Shown: piece after piece, positions 8,783 through 18,125 of the stretch | How positions within the stretch are numbered: the first letter of the stretch is position 1 | How the letters are laid out: each line of letters opens with the position of its first letter | Origin: Desulfitobacterium sp050251735 | GTDB taxonomy: Bacteria > Bacillota > Desulfitobacteriia > Desulfitobacteriales > Desulfitobacteriaceae | Assembly: GCA_050251735.1 (NCBI GenBank) | Contig: JBFWMF010000016.1 | Coordinates: 16,206 to 80,205, forward strand | DNA: 64,000 nt | Reading direction: 5' to 3' | The notes under the pieces: generated by a model | What the model saw: only the letters and a program-made list of their open reading frames with translations | The model's database searches: none | What the model was told of the DNA's origin: nothing | Translations under genes and position numbers: made by a program

Positions 8783-9784
8783 ATGGCAAAAATGTATTAT
8801 GATTCCGATGCAAGTTTAGAGTTACTCCAAGGCAAAACAATTGCAGTGATGGGCTACGGGAGCCAAGGTCATGCTCAAGCCCAGAACTTAAAAGATTCCG
8901 GCCTTAATGTTGTCGTGGGTCTACGTGCTGATTCCCGTCGCTGGAAACAAGCTGAAGCGGCAGGACTAAAAGTCGCAACTGTGTCTGAAGCGGCAGCTCA
9001 AGCGGATGTTATCCAAATACTTCTTCCTGATGAGCGTCAAGCTGCTGTCTATGAGAACGATATCAAACCGCATCTAACAGCAGGTAAATGCTTGATCTTC
9101 TCCCATGGCTTTAACATCCACTATGGACAAATTGTACCTCCCGCAGATGTAGATGTATTTATGGTTGCCCCAAAGAGCCCTGGACACTTGGTACGTAGAA
9201 CCTATGAAGAGGGAGCAGGGGTTCCTGGCTTAATCGCTGTTCATCAAGATGCTAGCGGTCGTGCCTATGATCTCGCTTTGGCTTATGCTAAAGGTATCGG
9301 TTGTACTCGTGCAGGAGTGCTGGAGACCACCTTCAAGGAAGAAACTGAAACCGACCTCTTCGGAGAACAAGCCGTACTTTGCGGTGGGGTATCCGAATTG
9401 ATTAAAGCTGGTTTTGATACCTTAGTTGAAGCAGGTTACCAACCCGAGAGTGCTTATTTCGAATGCTTACATGAAATGAAGCTCATTGTTGACCTAATCT
9501 ACGAAGGCGGTATGAGTTGGATGCGCTACTCTATCTCTGATACCGCGGAATATGGTGATATGGTTGTAGGAAAACGGATCATCACTGATGAAACCCGTAA
9601 AGAAATGAAAAAGGTGCTTGGGGAAATTCAAGATGGTACCTTTGCCAAGAACTGGCTTTTAGAAAACCAAACCAATCGTCCCTTCTTTAATGCCACCGAA
9701 CGTAAAGATGCCGAACATCAGATCGAAAAAGTCGGAGCCGAACTTCGTGGTATGATGCCCTTTATCAAAAAACGCGGCATCTAA
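8783..9784 (+). CDS. ilvC: Ketol-acid reductoisomerase
   Basis: A 333-residue class I enzyme converting acetolactate to dihydroxyisovalerate. The Rossmann motif VMGYGSQGHAQAQNLKDSG and the basic patch LRADSRRW (NADPH preference) are visible, as are the metal ligands in ETETDLFGEQAVLCGG and the C-terminal CLHEMKLIVDLIYEGG. AAGGAG precedes the ATG. A 165-base gap separates it from ilvN without a clear terminator. Confidence 0.97.
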   Translation: MAKMYYDSDASLELLQGKTIAVMGYGSQGHAQAQNLKDSGLNVVVGLRADSRRWKQAEAAGLKVATVSEAAAQADVIQILLPDERQAAVYENDIKPHLTAGKCLIFSHGFNIHYGQIVPPADVDVFMVAPKSPGHLVRRTYEEGAGVPGLIAVHQDASGRAYDLALAYAKGIGCTRAGVLETTFKEETETDLFGEQAVLCGGVSELIKAGFDTLVEAGYQPESAYFECLHEMKLIVDLIYEGGMSWMRYSISDTAEYGDMVVGKRIITDETRKEMKKVLGEIQDGTFAKNWLLENQTNRPFFNATERKDAEHQIEKVGAELRGMMPFIKKRGI

Positions 9785-9909
9785 GTTTGTCTTCGAGCTC
9801 GCACCTTCCTCGTCGTCATCGAAATCTCCTACACCAGTCACCTAGCCAGCCCATCGACAGGAATGATAGTTTAACCTGACCAACATCGTTTTAAGATATT
9901 TCACCTAAG

Positions 9910-9937
9910 TGCGCTTTGTTTAAAAAGACAAAGCGCA
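9910..9937 (+). terminator. Hairpin between ilvC and leuC
   Basis: TGCGCTTTGT (9910-9919) pairs perfectly with ACAAAGCGCA (9928-9937). Only a weak T-rich tail follows, so it may be partial terminator, attenuator or an mRNA-stabilising hairpin. Confidence 0.5.
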
Positions 9938-9969
9938 TCGTTCTATCATGAGGAAAGGAATTGAGACGT

Positions 9970-11235
9970 ATGGCAATGACAATTACAGAGAAGATTCTTG
10001 CCGCGCACGCGGGTCTAGATAAGGTTGAGCCGGGTCAATTAATTACTGGTCAATTGGATCTGGCCTTGGCCAATGATATTACAGGTCCTGTGGCTATCAG
10101 GGAGTTTGAAAAATTCGGAGTGGAAACGGTCTGGGACAAAAACAAGGTTGCTTTAGTCCCCGACCATTTTACTCCTAACAAAGATATTGCTTCCGCAGAA
10201 TTGAGCAAAGCTCTAAGAGAATTTGCCAAGAAGCAAGAGATTGTCCATTACTGGGAGCAAGGACGTGTTGGAGTTGAACACTGTCTTCTACCCGAGCAAG
10301 GAGTTACCCTGCCTGGTGATGTTATTATCGGAGCAGACTCCCATACCTGCACCTACGGAGCCTTGGGAGCTTTTGCCACTGGCGTAGGAAGTACGGACCT
10401 AGCAGCTGGAATGGCCACAGGTGAAGCTTGGTTCAGAATACCTGAATCCATTAAGTTTGTTTTTAAAGGAACGGATTTCCAACCTTGGGTTAGCGGGAAG
10501 GATCTTATTCTTTACACCATCGGCAAAATTGGAGTAGATGGTGCTCGTTATCGAGCTATGGAATTCACTGGGGAAGGCATAGAAGCCTTGTCCATGGATG
10601 GTCGACTGACCATGTGCAATATGGCTGTGGAAGCCGGAGCGAAAAATGGCATCATTGCTCCCGATGAAAAGACCTTGGCCTATGTTAAGGAACGGGCAAA
10701 ACGTCTCTATAAGGTCTATCATAGCGATCCTGATGCAAAGTATGCGGAAGTCTATGAATGGGATGTAGCAGACATTCCTCTCCAAGTAGCTTTTCCTCAT
10801 CTGCCGGAGAACTCCAAACCCGTTAGTGAAGGCAAAGGGATCAAGATAGACCAAGTGGTCATTGGATCCTGCACCAATGGTCGCTTAGAGGATATTCGTG
10901 TGGCTGCCCAAATTATTAAGGGCAAAAAGGTCCATGGGGATGTTCGCTTAATCGTTATTCCCGGTACCCAGGATATCTATAAACAAGCCATGAAAGAAGG
11001 ACTTTTGGATATCTTCATCGATGCAGGAGCTGTAGTCAGCACACCTACCTGCGGACCTTGCCTAGGTGGCTATATGGGAATCCTGGCTAAAGGGGAACGA
11101 GCCCTTTCCACCACCAATCGGAACTTCGTCGGACGAATGGGACATCCGGAAAGTGAGGTTTACCTGTCCGGTCCAGCTGTCGCTGCAGCTTCGGCAGTGA
11201 CTGGAGAAATCTCACATCCAGAGGAGGTGCTATAA
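9970..11235 (+). CDS. leuC: 3-isopropylmalate dehydratase large subunit
   Basis: A 421-residue aconitase-family subunit binding a [4Fe-4S] cluster for isomerising isopropylmalate. Cluster cysteines appear in IGADSHTCTYGALG, VIGSCTNGRLEDI and STPTCGPCLGG. The length is that of the short (archaeal-type) LeuC that partners a separate LeuD. The ATG at 9970 follows GAGGAAAGGAA. leuA, usual before leuC, is not in this window. Confidence 0.95.
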   Translation: MAMTITEKILAAHAGLDKVEPGQLITGQLDLALANDITGPVAIREFEKFGVETVWDKNKVALVPDHFTPNKDIASAELSKALREFAKKQEIVHYWEQGRVGVEHCLLPEQGVTLPGDVIIGADSHTCTYGALGAFATGVGSTDLAAGMATGEAWFRIPESIKFVFKGTDFQPWVSGKDLILYTIGKIGVDGARYRAMEFTGEGIEALSMDGRLTMCNMAVEAGAKNGIIAPDEKTLAYVKERAKRLYKVYHSDPDAKYAEVYEWDVADIPLQVAFPHLPENSKPVSEGKGIKIDQVVIGSCTNGRLEDIRVAAQIIKGKKVHGDVRLIVIPGTQDIYKQAMKEGLLDIFIDAGAVVSTPTCGPCLGGYMGILAKGERALSTTNRNFVGRMGHPESEVYLSGPAVAAASAVTGEISHPEEVL

Positions 11236-11723
11236 TGGCAAAGGCATGGAAATTCGGAGATGATATCGATACAGATGCCATCATCCCGGCACGATATATG
11301 AATCAATTTAGTCCGGAACATCTGGCAGACCATTGCATGGAAGATGCTGATGCTAACTTCGCTAAAGAAGTGAAGCCAGGTGATGTCATTATCGCTGGAA
11401 AAAACTTTGGCTGCGGCTCGTCACGGGAACATGCCCCAGTAGCCATTAAGGCAGCAGGAGTCAAAGCCGTGATCGCGGACTCTTATGCTCGGATTTTCTA
11501 TCGTAACTCTCTTAATATCGGCATGCCTATTCTAGAATGTCCTGAGGCGGTTCATGGGATAGACTCTGGGGATGAGATCACGGTGGATTTGGAGACGGGC
11601 AAGATTGTCAATGTGACCAAGAATACTGAGTTTGAAGCCCGCCCCTTTCCACCCTTTATGCAAAACCTAATTAAAGCAGGGGGACTCATTCCATACGTGA
11701 AGGGGAGACGAGAAAATGCCTAA
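11235..11723 (+). CDS. leuD: 3-isopropylmalate dehydratase small subunit
   Basis: A 162-residue swivel-domain partner of LeuC. DDIDTDAIIPARYM and GKNFGCGSSREHAP are the family signatures. Its ATG overlaps the leuC stop by one base (TAATG), indicating translational coupling, and GAGGAGG lies just upstream. Confidence 0.96.
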   Translation: MAKAWKFGDDIDTDAIIPARYMNQFSPEHLADHCMEDADANFAKEVKPGDVIIAGKNFGCGSSREHAPVAIKAAGVKAVIADSYARIFYRNSLNIGMPILECPEAVHGIDSGDEITVDLETGKIVNVTKNTEFEARPFPPFMQNLIKAGGLIPYVKGRRENA

Positions 11724-12774
11724 AATTGCAGTATTGCCAGGCGATGGAATCGGTCAGGAGATCGTTCCTCAAGCCGTGAGGGTGCTCAAAGCTGTCTTAG
11801 CCGATAAAGCAACGGATTTTGAATTTGTGGAATACCCTGTCGGTGGAGCAGCCATCGAATTGGTGGGGAAGGCCCTGCCTGATGAGACCTTAAAGGCTTG
11901 CCAAGAAGCAGATGCTGTGCTCTTAGGAGCAGTGGGTGGTCCAAACTGGGATCATCTACCAGCCTCTGAACGGCCAGAGACAGCAGCCCTTCTGGGCTTG
12001 CGTAAAGGCCTTAACTTTTATGCCAATATTCGCCCAGTTCGTATGATTCCCAGTTTGCTTTCTACCTCCACCCTCAAAGAAGAGGTACTGGATGGGGTAG
12101 ATATGGTGGTCATTCGCGAATTGACCGGCGGGGTTTACTTCGGGGAAAAGGGTCGCTCAGATAACCCTCGTTCCGCATATGATAGGATGAGCTATTCGGA
12201 AGAGGAGATAAGACGTATCCTGGTCCAAGGCTTTGAGACAGCCATGCTCCGGAACAAGAAACTCTGCTCCGTGGATAAAGCGAATGTCTTGGAAACCTCC
12301 CGCCTCTGGAGAGAGATTGCCAACGAGCTATCTAAGGATTACCCAGAAGTGGAATTAACTCATCTTTATGTGGACAATGCAGCGATGCAATTAGTACGCA
12401 ATCCTAAGCAGTTTGATGTCATCGTCACAGAGAATATGTTCGGTGATATTCTTACCGACCTGGCGTCTATGCTGGGCGGGTCTATCGGTATGCTGTCTTC
12501 GGCAAGCTTGAGCGGTCAAAAGGGCATGTATGAACCGGCCCATGGTTCTGCTCCGGATATCGCCGGTAAGAATCTGGCCAATCCTCTAGCTACTATTCTT
12601 TCTGCAGCTTTAATGCTTCGCTATACCTTTGGTATGGAGGAGGAAGCAGCACGTATCGAGGCTGCTGTTGAAAAGGTCCTAGAACAAGGCTATCGGACTG
12701 GAGATCTAGCCCAAGCAGGAGATAAGGTTGTCGGAACGGTAGAGATGGGCGATGCGGTGCTAGCCGCACTGTAA
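11716..12774 (+). CDS. leuB: 3-isopropylmalate dehydrogenase
   Basis: A 352-residue NAD-dependent decarboxylating dehydrogenase in leucine synthesis. It shows AVLPGDGIGQEI, the substrate motif VVIRELTGGVYFGEKG, and the NAD motif EPAHGSAPDIAGKNLANP. It overlaps leuD by eight bases. It is the last gene of the ilv-leu operon, followed by a strong terminator. Confidence 0.97.
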   Translation: MPKIAVLPGDGIGQEIVPQAVRVLKAVLADKATDFEFVEYPVGGAAIELVGKALPDETLKACQEADAVLLGAVGGPNWDHLPASERPETAALLGLRKGLNFYANIRPVRMIPSLLSTSTLKEEVLDGVDMVVIRELTGGVYFGEKGRSDNPRSAYDRMSYSEEEIRRILVQGFETAMLRNKKLCSVDKANVLETSRLWREIANELSKDYPEVELTHLYVDNAAMQLVRNPKQFDVIVTENMFGDILTDLASMLGGSIGMLSSASLSGQKGMYEPAHGSAPDIAGKNLANPLATILSAALMLRYTFGMEEEAARIEAAVEKVLEQGYRTGDLAQAGDKVVGTVEMGDAVLAAL

Positions 12775-12841
12775 ATAACGTAATGATTGTGTTATCTATA
12801 TTGATCCTCGGCTAATATAATCAATAAATCCAAGAAAGATC

Positions 12842-12890
12842 ATAAAACCCTCCTCGGTCTATTCGTTGAATAGATTTGGGAGGGTTTTAT
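12842..12890 (+). terminator. Terminator of the ilv-leu operon
   Basis: ATAAAACCCTCC (12842-12853) pairs with GGAGGGTTTTAT (12879-12890). The A-rich and T-rich flanks make it potentially bidirectional. Confidence 0.85.
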
Positions 12891-12931
12891 CATTTTACTC
12901 ACCTTGAGGGCTAACTGAATGAACTAAAACG

Positions 12932-12947
12932 TATTTAGGAATACTGA
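12932..12947 (+). promoter_or_regulatory. 16-base box shared with the second small-protein gene
   Basis: TATTTAGGAATACTGA occurs here and again at 62420-62435, in both places a little upstream of a 23-codon gene. Function unknown; it may be a promoter part or a leader element. Confidence 0.5.
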
Positions 12948-12974
12948 GGATAAGCTATAAGAGGAGGGATATAG

Positions 12975-13046
12975 ATGAGTGATAAAAGTAAGAAAACTAA
13001 AAAGAATGCTAAGCAATCAGAAAAACAGAATAATTCAGGAGAATAA
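12975..13046 (+). CDS. Lysine-rich 23-residue small protein, copy 1
   Basis: A short reading frame of 23 codons starting MSDKSKKTKKNAKQSEKQ and ending in SGE, preceded by GAGGAGGG at a suitable distance and followed by a strong terminator. A second copy at 62,464 differs at only a few residues although its flanks differ apart from a 16-base upstream box. Conservation of frame, ribosome site and C-terminus supports real translation. It is very basic and hydrophilic, with no membrane segment. I do not recognise the family. Confidence 0.65.
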   Translation: MSDKSKKTKKNAKQSEKQNNSGE

Positions 13047-13061
13047 TATTATGTAACAAAC

Positions 13062-13092
13062 AAACTCAGGGTCATTTTCTGTCCCTGAGTTT
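13062..13092 (+). terminator. Terminator after small protein 1
   Basis: AAACTCAGGG (13062-13071) pairs with CCCTGAGTTT (13083-13092), followed by a T-rich run. Confidence 0.85.
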
Positions 13093-13137
13093 TGCAATTT
13101 TGTCTGGTGCCTAGAGGCTTTGCGTGTCGGTCTTTTT

Positions 13138-13170
13138 CCGACAGAGTAAATAGACCTTTTGTAGTAAAAT
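13138..13170 (+). promoter_or_regulatory. Module promoter element, site 1 (kinase 1)
   Basis: CCGACAGA at 13138-13145, exactly 19 bases, then TAAAAT at 13165-13170. TGTCGG at 13125-13130 forms an inverted repeat with CCGACA. One of five such elements in the window; it lies upstream of the module 1 kinase. Confidence 0.75.
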
Positions 13171-13258
13171 GATAAATGTTACTATTAAGTGAAAACATAA
13201 ATCCATACACAATAGTAAATAAATGGTTTAAATGAGCAGAAAACTGGAGAGGTAACCG

Positions 13259-14362
13259 ATGAGAAATAGTTTAGAGCAGTTATTATTGGAAATCAGTCTG
13301 TTAATTGAGCGGTGCGAACTGAAAGCACAAGAAGTGCCTCTGATAGTTACTCAACTGCTTCAAGCAAAGGGTTGTGCAATTTATTTGCGGCGTGATGATG
13401 AGTCATATATCTTAAGTGAAGAATCTTCTTTGATACCCTTCTCTCATAATTGGCAGCAATATACTAAAGACATACCAGAATCGGTACAGTATCTTAGTGA
13501 ACCTGAGAAGATATCATCAATACTGCGACACAAAGATTGGCAAAGAACCTTGATTATGCCCTTTAAAGGAGAATCCACAACGGAAGGAATTCTCCTCGCT
13601 TATTGGTCTGGTCCATCTCCCTTAGATGATTTAGACCAGAGAGAATTTTCGCTTTTACAACCCATAGCCAATCAATTGGCTATTATTTATTATTGGCAAC
13701 CAAAAATGGAGAAGATGCGGCTAAGAGAAGAATCATTGACTACGATATTTCATATAGCCGATCAGACCTTGGAAGATGATCGAAAGCGGATTGCTCGAAA
13801 ACTCAGCTACGAAGTCGTTCAAGATTTAACATCTATCGTTCTACAGACGAAGCTCCTCCAAGATTCTGTGGATTTTGAATATGTTCAGGGACGTCTAGGC
13901 GGGATTAGACATATTGTTTCACAAACCATAGAGGAAGTGCGAAGTCTAGTCCATAGCCAGCGACCGATACTTCTAGATAAACTTGGCTTACATGCTGTGT
14001 TAAATACTTATGTGCAAGAATTTATGGAAAGAACAAAAATACATGTGGAATTAATTCTGCCAGATGCGAATAAGCGCTTTGCAGAGCAGGTGGAAGTCCT
14101 GATCTTTCGTAGTGTACAGGAAGCCTTAGCAATCTGTGTCAGCCAGGTAGGTGTTAGTGAAACTTTTGTTAAATTATCTATGAAGGGGAATAATCTATTT
14201 TTGTGTATTAGTTATCTTGGGAAGATCACTATCGGAGAAAAGGACTCCGGGGTAGGAATATTGGCCATGAAAGAAAGAATAAAAAAACAAAATGGAGAGC
14301 TCTGGATTATGAAGCATAATGAGCAGTACCAGAGCTTGAATATCTTGTTGCCGTTGAGTTAA
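13259..14362 (+). CDS. Degenerate NarX/DegS-type sensor kinase, module 1
   Basis: A 367-residue soluble protein with an N-terminal GAF-like domain (about 1-145), a HisKA_3-type dimerisation helix and an ATPase-like domain. Its paralogs at 20,253 and 30,603 have LHDEVGQ or LHDQLGQ at the phosphorylation site. Here the segment reads LSYEVVQ, so residue 183 is serine instead of histidine. The N-box asparagine (LTN in the paralogs) is LAI, and DNGKG is YLGKI. It therefore should neither bind ATP normally nor autophosphorylate. The frame is intact and has a good ribosome site (GGAGAGG), so it is a maintained pseudokinase rather than a broken gene (inference). Confidence 0.85.
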   Translation: MRNSLEQLLLEISLLIERCELKAQEVPLIVTQLLQAKGCAIYLRRDDESYILSEESSLIPFSHNWQQYTKDIPESVQYLSEPEKISSILRHKDWQRTLIMPFKGESTTEGILLAYWSGPSPLDDLDQREFSLLQPIANQLAIIYYWQPKMEKMRLREESLTTIFHIADQTLEDDRKRIARKLSYEVVQDLTSIVLQTKLLQDSVDFEYVQGRLGGIRHIVSQTIEEVRSLVHSQRPILLDKLGLHAVLNTYVQEFMERTKIHVELILPDANKRFAEQVEVLIFRSVQEALAICVSQVGVSETFVKLSMKGNNLFLCISYLGKITIGEKDSGVGILAMKERIKKQNGELWIMKHNEQYQSLNILLPLS

Positions 14363-14382
14363 GGAAATGGGGAGGTCATAGG

Positions 14383-15111
14383 GTGAAGACCCGAATTTTT
14401 TTGGTTGATAGCCATACTTTGTTGCGTAATACTTTACGACTCTTTCTGGAATGTAAGGGAGATAATATTGAGGTAGTAGGGGAAGCCTCCACGGCAGCAA
14501 GTGCCATAGAAGGTGTCTTACGTTTGAACCCAGATATTGTTCTAATGGAGATAGATTTCCCCGATGCTGATGGAATTGCAGTCACCGCACATCTTCTAAG
14601 ACTGTTGCCCCATATTAAGATTCTAGCTGTTACAGTCCACACTGAACAGACATATTTGTTACCTTTTATACAGGCGGGTGGTTACGGCTTCATCAATAAG
14701 TCGGCGACTGATCATGAATTAATAAAGGCTATTGTAAAGGTTCAGAACAATGAAATCTACTTAAGCGAATCAGGAGTTCAGATCTTAGCTAGGTGTTATC
14801 AAAGTATAGGAATAGCTAAAGAAGCACCAACATATGCCGAAAAAGATGTACTAATAACCTCAATGGAAAAAGGAAAAGAAGCCGGAATAGCAATACAAGC
14901 AGATGAAGAAATTACGCCTGACATACTCTCTGAAAGAGAAAAACAAGTACTTCGGTTACTTTCCCACGGTTATAATTATCGGGAAATAGGGGAAAGACTT
15001 TTTTTATCCATTAGTACGGTAGAGACTTATAAATGTCGAATTAGTGAAAAGTTACAAATGCCAAAGAAAACAGAACTGATTGAATATGCGATGAAACATA
15101 AAATCTTATAA
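14383..15111 (+). CDS. LuxR/NarL-type response regulator with Asp-to-Glu receiver, module 1
   Basis: A 242-residue regulator with an N-terminal receiver and a C-terminal GerE/LuxR helix-turn-helix (LSEREKQVLRLLSHGYNYRE). The phosphoacceptor position, VLMD in both paralogs, is VLME here (Glu56), and the acidic pair is DS instead of DD. Glutamate at this position often mimics phosphorylation, so the protein may be constitutively active (inference). Its partner kinase is also degenerate. The linker between domains is about 20 residues longer than in the paralogs. GTG start at 14383 follows GGGGAGG. Confidence 0.88.
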   Translation: MKTRIFLVDSHTLLRNTLRLFLECKGDNIEVVGEASTAASAIEGVLRLNPDIVLMEIDFPDADGIAVTAHLLRLLPHIKILAVTVHTEQTYLLPFIQAGGYGFINKSATDHELIKAIVKVQNNEIYLSESGVQILARCYQSIGIAKEAPTYAEKDVLITSMEKGKEAGIAIQADEEITPDILSEREKQVLRLLSHGYNYREIGERLFLSISTVETYKCRISEKLQMPKKTELIEYAMKHKIL

Positions 15112-15159
15112 CGAGTCAGAAAAATGCCGACAAAGGCTTGTGATAAACGGTGCATTCAA

Positions 15160-15192
15160 CCGACAGACTGAAAGCCTTCTTCAATATAAACT
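15160..15192 (+). promoter_or_regulatory. Module promoter element, site 2 (molybdoenzyme 1)
   Basis: CCGACAGA at 15160-15167, 19 bases, then TAAACT at 15187-15192. A further CCGACA lies near 15127. The start codon of the next gene is 29 bases beyond the -10-like box. Confidence 0.75.
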
Positions 15193-15221
15193 AAAGTTGA
15201 ACAGTTAAGGAGTTGTTTCGG

Positions 15222-18110
15222 GTGAAACAGGACGGAAAAGAAGAAACTATGGAAAAATTGATCATAGTAGCTATATCTAATTATTGGATGCGTATATCGG
15301 TGTTAGACCTACTGGAAAGCCAAGAACTCAAATACCTTTGTGCAGAAAGCCTACCTGATCTCAATACGTCAGCCGAAGGCTCGGCAGGGGTAATCGCTGT
15401 GGTAGACGCATTTTCTAATAAGGAAGATCTACAAGAAATGGTAGATCAGCTACAAGGGATGGCATCAGTACAAAGTGTGCTTCTTTTAGTTCCAGATGAA
15501 ATTTTTCCTAATTTACCTCAATGGGGTGGGAGAGTCATACCTATCGGGTACGGGAAGATTCTGACGGAGATACTGCCTGTTTTAAAGGAAGAATTACTTC
15601 GCCCAAATCAACTACCGACTTTAAACACGAAGGAGGTAAATTTAATGGGAAATGAAAATGGCAACATTTTTGAGAGAAAGGTAGGCAGAAGAAGTTTCCT
15701 CAAAGGTTCAGCCGCGGCCGCAGTCGTTACTGGGGTAGCTATCGCGAACCCTTGGGATACGGCAACTCAGGCCTTAGCGGTAGGTGAGAGTGCAAACCCT
15801 ACTTCAGAAAGCAAGGAACTGTTGGTATCAAGTGCCTGTAGGTCAAACTGCTTCCAGAGTTGTCGGTTAAATGCCCACGTGATTGATGGAAAAGTAGTTA
15901 AGACTACACCGGCTTCTTATCCGGATGAAATTTATACAGGATCTTGTTTGAAAGGGCTATCCCTCGTGCAAAGAACCTACAGCCCAACACGGATCAAACA
16001 TCCCATGCGTCGAGTTGGCGAACGAGGCGAAGGTCAATGGGAAGTCATTTCTTGGGACGAAGCAATTACTGAAATAGCCGATAAGTTTATGGCCATTCAA
16101 GAAAAATATGGCCCTAAATCACTGGCTCTTGATGTGGGTTCAGGAAATTATGGTCTAGTTCATGGAGTATTAGGTATTTTTAATCGGCTCATCAATTCTA
16201 TCGGGTGTACGAAAATCAATGTTTGCTATGACCAAGCGACAGGCCACGGCTCAGACCGGGTCATCGGCGGTAGTGTTTGGTTGTGGGGAAATGAGCCTCG
16301 CACCATGATGGACTCCAAAAACATTATCGTCTGGGGTTCTAACCCTGTATACTCCCAACCCCAAAACTGGCGGATATTGAAAGAAGCAAAAAAAGGTGGC
16401 GCAAAAGTCATTACCATAGACCCCATCTTCTCAGCGACAGCCAATCAATCCGATGAATATATTCCGGTGACTCCTGGAACAGATTTAATGCTAGTACTTG
16501 CTATGATCAATTATATTATCGAACAAGATTTAATGAATATTGACTTCATGAAAAAGAGAAGTACAGCCACCTTCCTCGTCCGTAGAGATAACGGTTTAGT
16601 GTTGAGAAAAAGCGACTTTGCTCCTGAGACTCCGGACACCGAAGACGACTTTTATGTATGGGATAGTGTCGCCAATGCGCCAGCCCTCCTAAAGGATGGC
16701 CCCCAAGATGTGGCTATCGAGGGAAACTTTAATGTTCAAGGAATAGATGTGGACACTACCTTTACCCTCCTTAAGAATGAGATGAAGGAATACACCCTAG
16801 AAAAGGCCAGCGAGCTTACCAAAATACCCGTAGAAAAAATCATTGAATTAACAAAAACCTATGTGGATGGACCGACTACTATCTATACCAATTATGGTAT
16901 TGACCATTACCAAAACGGCCATTTGTGGTCCTTCGCGGTCTTTATCATGGCGTCTCTTACCGGCAATATCGGCGTAAAGGGAGCAGGCTTCACAGGGCTA
17001 TTTGTACAAAACATCCCCATTAATTACATCGGCATGTATATTACAAACATGAAAATGGCTGATGGAAACTCCATACCCCAAACGGAGTTTCATAAAGTAG
17101 TAAGAGATCAAGCCATCGAGGGTAAGCCTTATCCGATCAAGGCCTTATATACCACTTCTTCAAATTCGATGAGCAATTGGGCCCAACAGAATCTATGGTT
17201 AACGGATATTCTCCCCAACTTGGAATTCACAGTCGTCGTAGATACAGAGCTAACGGATACGGCAAGATATGCAGATATCGTATTACCAGCGGCTTTTTGG
17301 TTTGAAGTTAATGATCTCCGTGTCAACTATAATAATCCTTATATCTATATGCAAGAAAAAGCAATTGAACCTTTATATGAAAGTAAACCTGATGGAGAGA
17401 TTATCGCCATGATTGCTCGGAAGATGGGCTTAGGCCAATTCTTCCCTGAGAATATGGATGATACCGAGTGGATCAAGGTCTTGTTAGATTCTGATAAGCT
17501 TCGTGCCATGGGTATTACTTATGAACGTTTATTGGAAGAAAAGGTTGTAAGGGGTACAGGTAGTGCAGAAAAACCTTATATCCGTGGCGAACAGTTTTTT
17601 AATACGCCAAGTGGTAGAGCCCAGCTTTATTGTGAGAATCCGCAACCTCGTGTTAATTATGGCCAAAATTTGACGGGTATCATCGAAAAAGAAAGAATGC
17701 CCTATTATAAACCTCCTGGCGAAGCATCAAAGGACAATCCTTTATTCTCCAAGTATCCTTTGGTTTTCATACAAGAACATTCCCGGTTCCGTTCGCATAC
17801 CCAATGGTTTAACACCCCCATATTACGTGAGCTTGATCCGGAGCCCCTAGCCAAGATTAGCCGAGAAGACGCGAAAATCCGGGGAATTAAGACGGGGGAT
17901 ATCGTAGAAGTGTTTAATGATCGGGGCAAGGCGGTGCTCAAGGCTGAAGTCAACGACGCGATTAGTACAGGAGTTATATCTATCCCTAAAGGCTGGCAAC
18001 GAGAACAATTTATCGAAGGTTGCTTCCAAGAATTGACCAACAGTACTTCAGATCCCATGGCCGTCAATTTTGCCTACTTTGATTGCCTGGTTGATGTGAA
18101 AAAAAGATAA
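15222..18110 (+). CDS. Receiver-like domain in frame with Tat-exported molybdopterin oxidoreductase, module 1
   Basis: One uninterrupted frame of 962 codons. GTG at 15222 follows AAGGAG by nine bases. The first ~140 codons encode a receiver-like fold with Asp62 in IAVVDAF but no N-terminal acidic pair. At 15645 an ATG with AAGGAGG eight bases upstream begins an 821-residue molybdoenzyme with Tat signal RRSFLKG followed by an alanine-rich core. The mature part has a cluster motif (CX3CX3C, then SCLKG), SWDEAI and the MopB fold of the DMSO reductase family. Fd and NrfD subunits follow, so it is a PsrABC/DmsABC-like complex with the catalytic subunit outside the membrane. Substrate unknown. The internal start probably makes the exported enzyme; the longer product may also exist. 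Confidence 0.88.
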   Translation: MKQDGKEETMEKLIIVAISNYWMRISVLDLLESQELKYLCAESLPDLNTSAEGSAGVIAVVDAFSNKEDLQEMVDQLQGMASVQSVLLLVPDEIFPNLPQWGGRVIPIGYGKILTEILPVLKEELLRPNQLPTLNTKEVNLMGNENGNIFERKVGRRSFLKGSAAAAVVTGVAIANPWDTATQALAVGESANPTSESKELLVSSACRSNCFQSCRLNAHVIDGKVVKTTPASYPDEIYTGSCLKGLSLVQRTYSPTRIKHPMRRVGERGEGQWEVISWDEAITEIADKFMAIQEKYGPKSLALDVGSGNYGLVHGVLGIFNRLINSIGCTKINVCYDQATGHGSDRVIGGSVWLWGNEPRTMMDSKNIIVWGSNPVYSQPQNWRILKEAKKGGAKVITIDPIFSATANQSDEYIPVTPGTDLMLVLAMINYIIEQDLMNIDFMKKRSTATFLVRRDNGLVLRKSDFAPETPDTEDDFYVWDSVANAPALLKDGPQDVAIEGNFNVQGIDVDTTFTLLKNEMKEYTLEKASELTKIPVEKIIELTKTYVDGPTTIYTNYGIDHYQNGHLWSFAVFIMASLTGNIGVKGAGFTGLFVQNIPINYIGMYITNMKMADGNSIPQTEFHKVVRDQAIEGKPYPIKALYTTSSNSMSNWAQQNLWLTDILPNLEFTVVVDTELTDTARYADIVLPAAFWFEVNDLRVNYNNPYIYMQEKAIEPLYESKPDGEIIAMIARKMGLGQFFPENMDDTEWIKVLLDSDKLRAMGITYERLLEEKVVRGTGSAEKPYIRGEQFFNTPSGRAQLYCENPQPRVNYGQNLTGIIEKERMPYYKPPGEASKDNPLFSKYPLVFIQEHSRFRSHTQWFNTPILRELDPEPLAKISREDAKIRGIKTGDIVEVFNDRGKAVLKAEVNDAISTGVISIPKGWQREQFIEGCFQELTNSTSDPMAVNFAYFDCLVDVKKR
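15630..15647 (+). promoter_or_regulatory. Internal ribosome site and start of catalytic subunit 1
   Basis: AAGGAGG at 15630-15636 and ATG at 15645, eight bases apart, inside the longer frame. The same arrangement with the same spacing occurs in modules 2 and 3. It places the Tat motif about 15 residues from the N-terminus, as export requires. Confidence 0.85.
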
Positions 18111-18125
18111 GGGAGGTATTGAATA

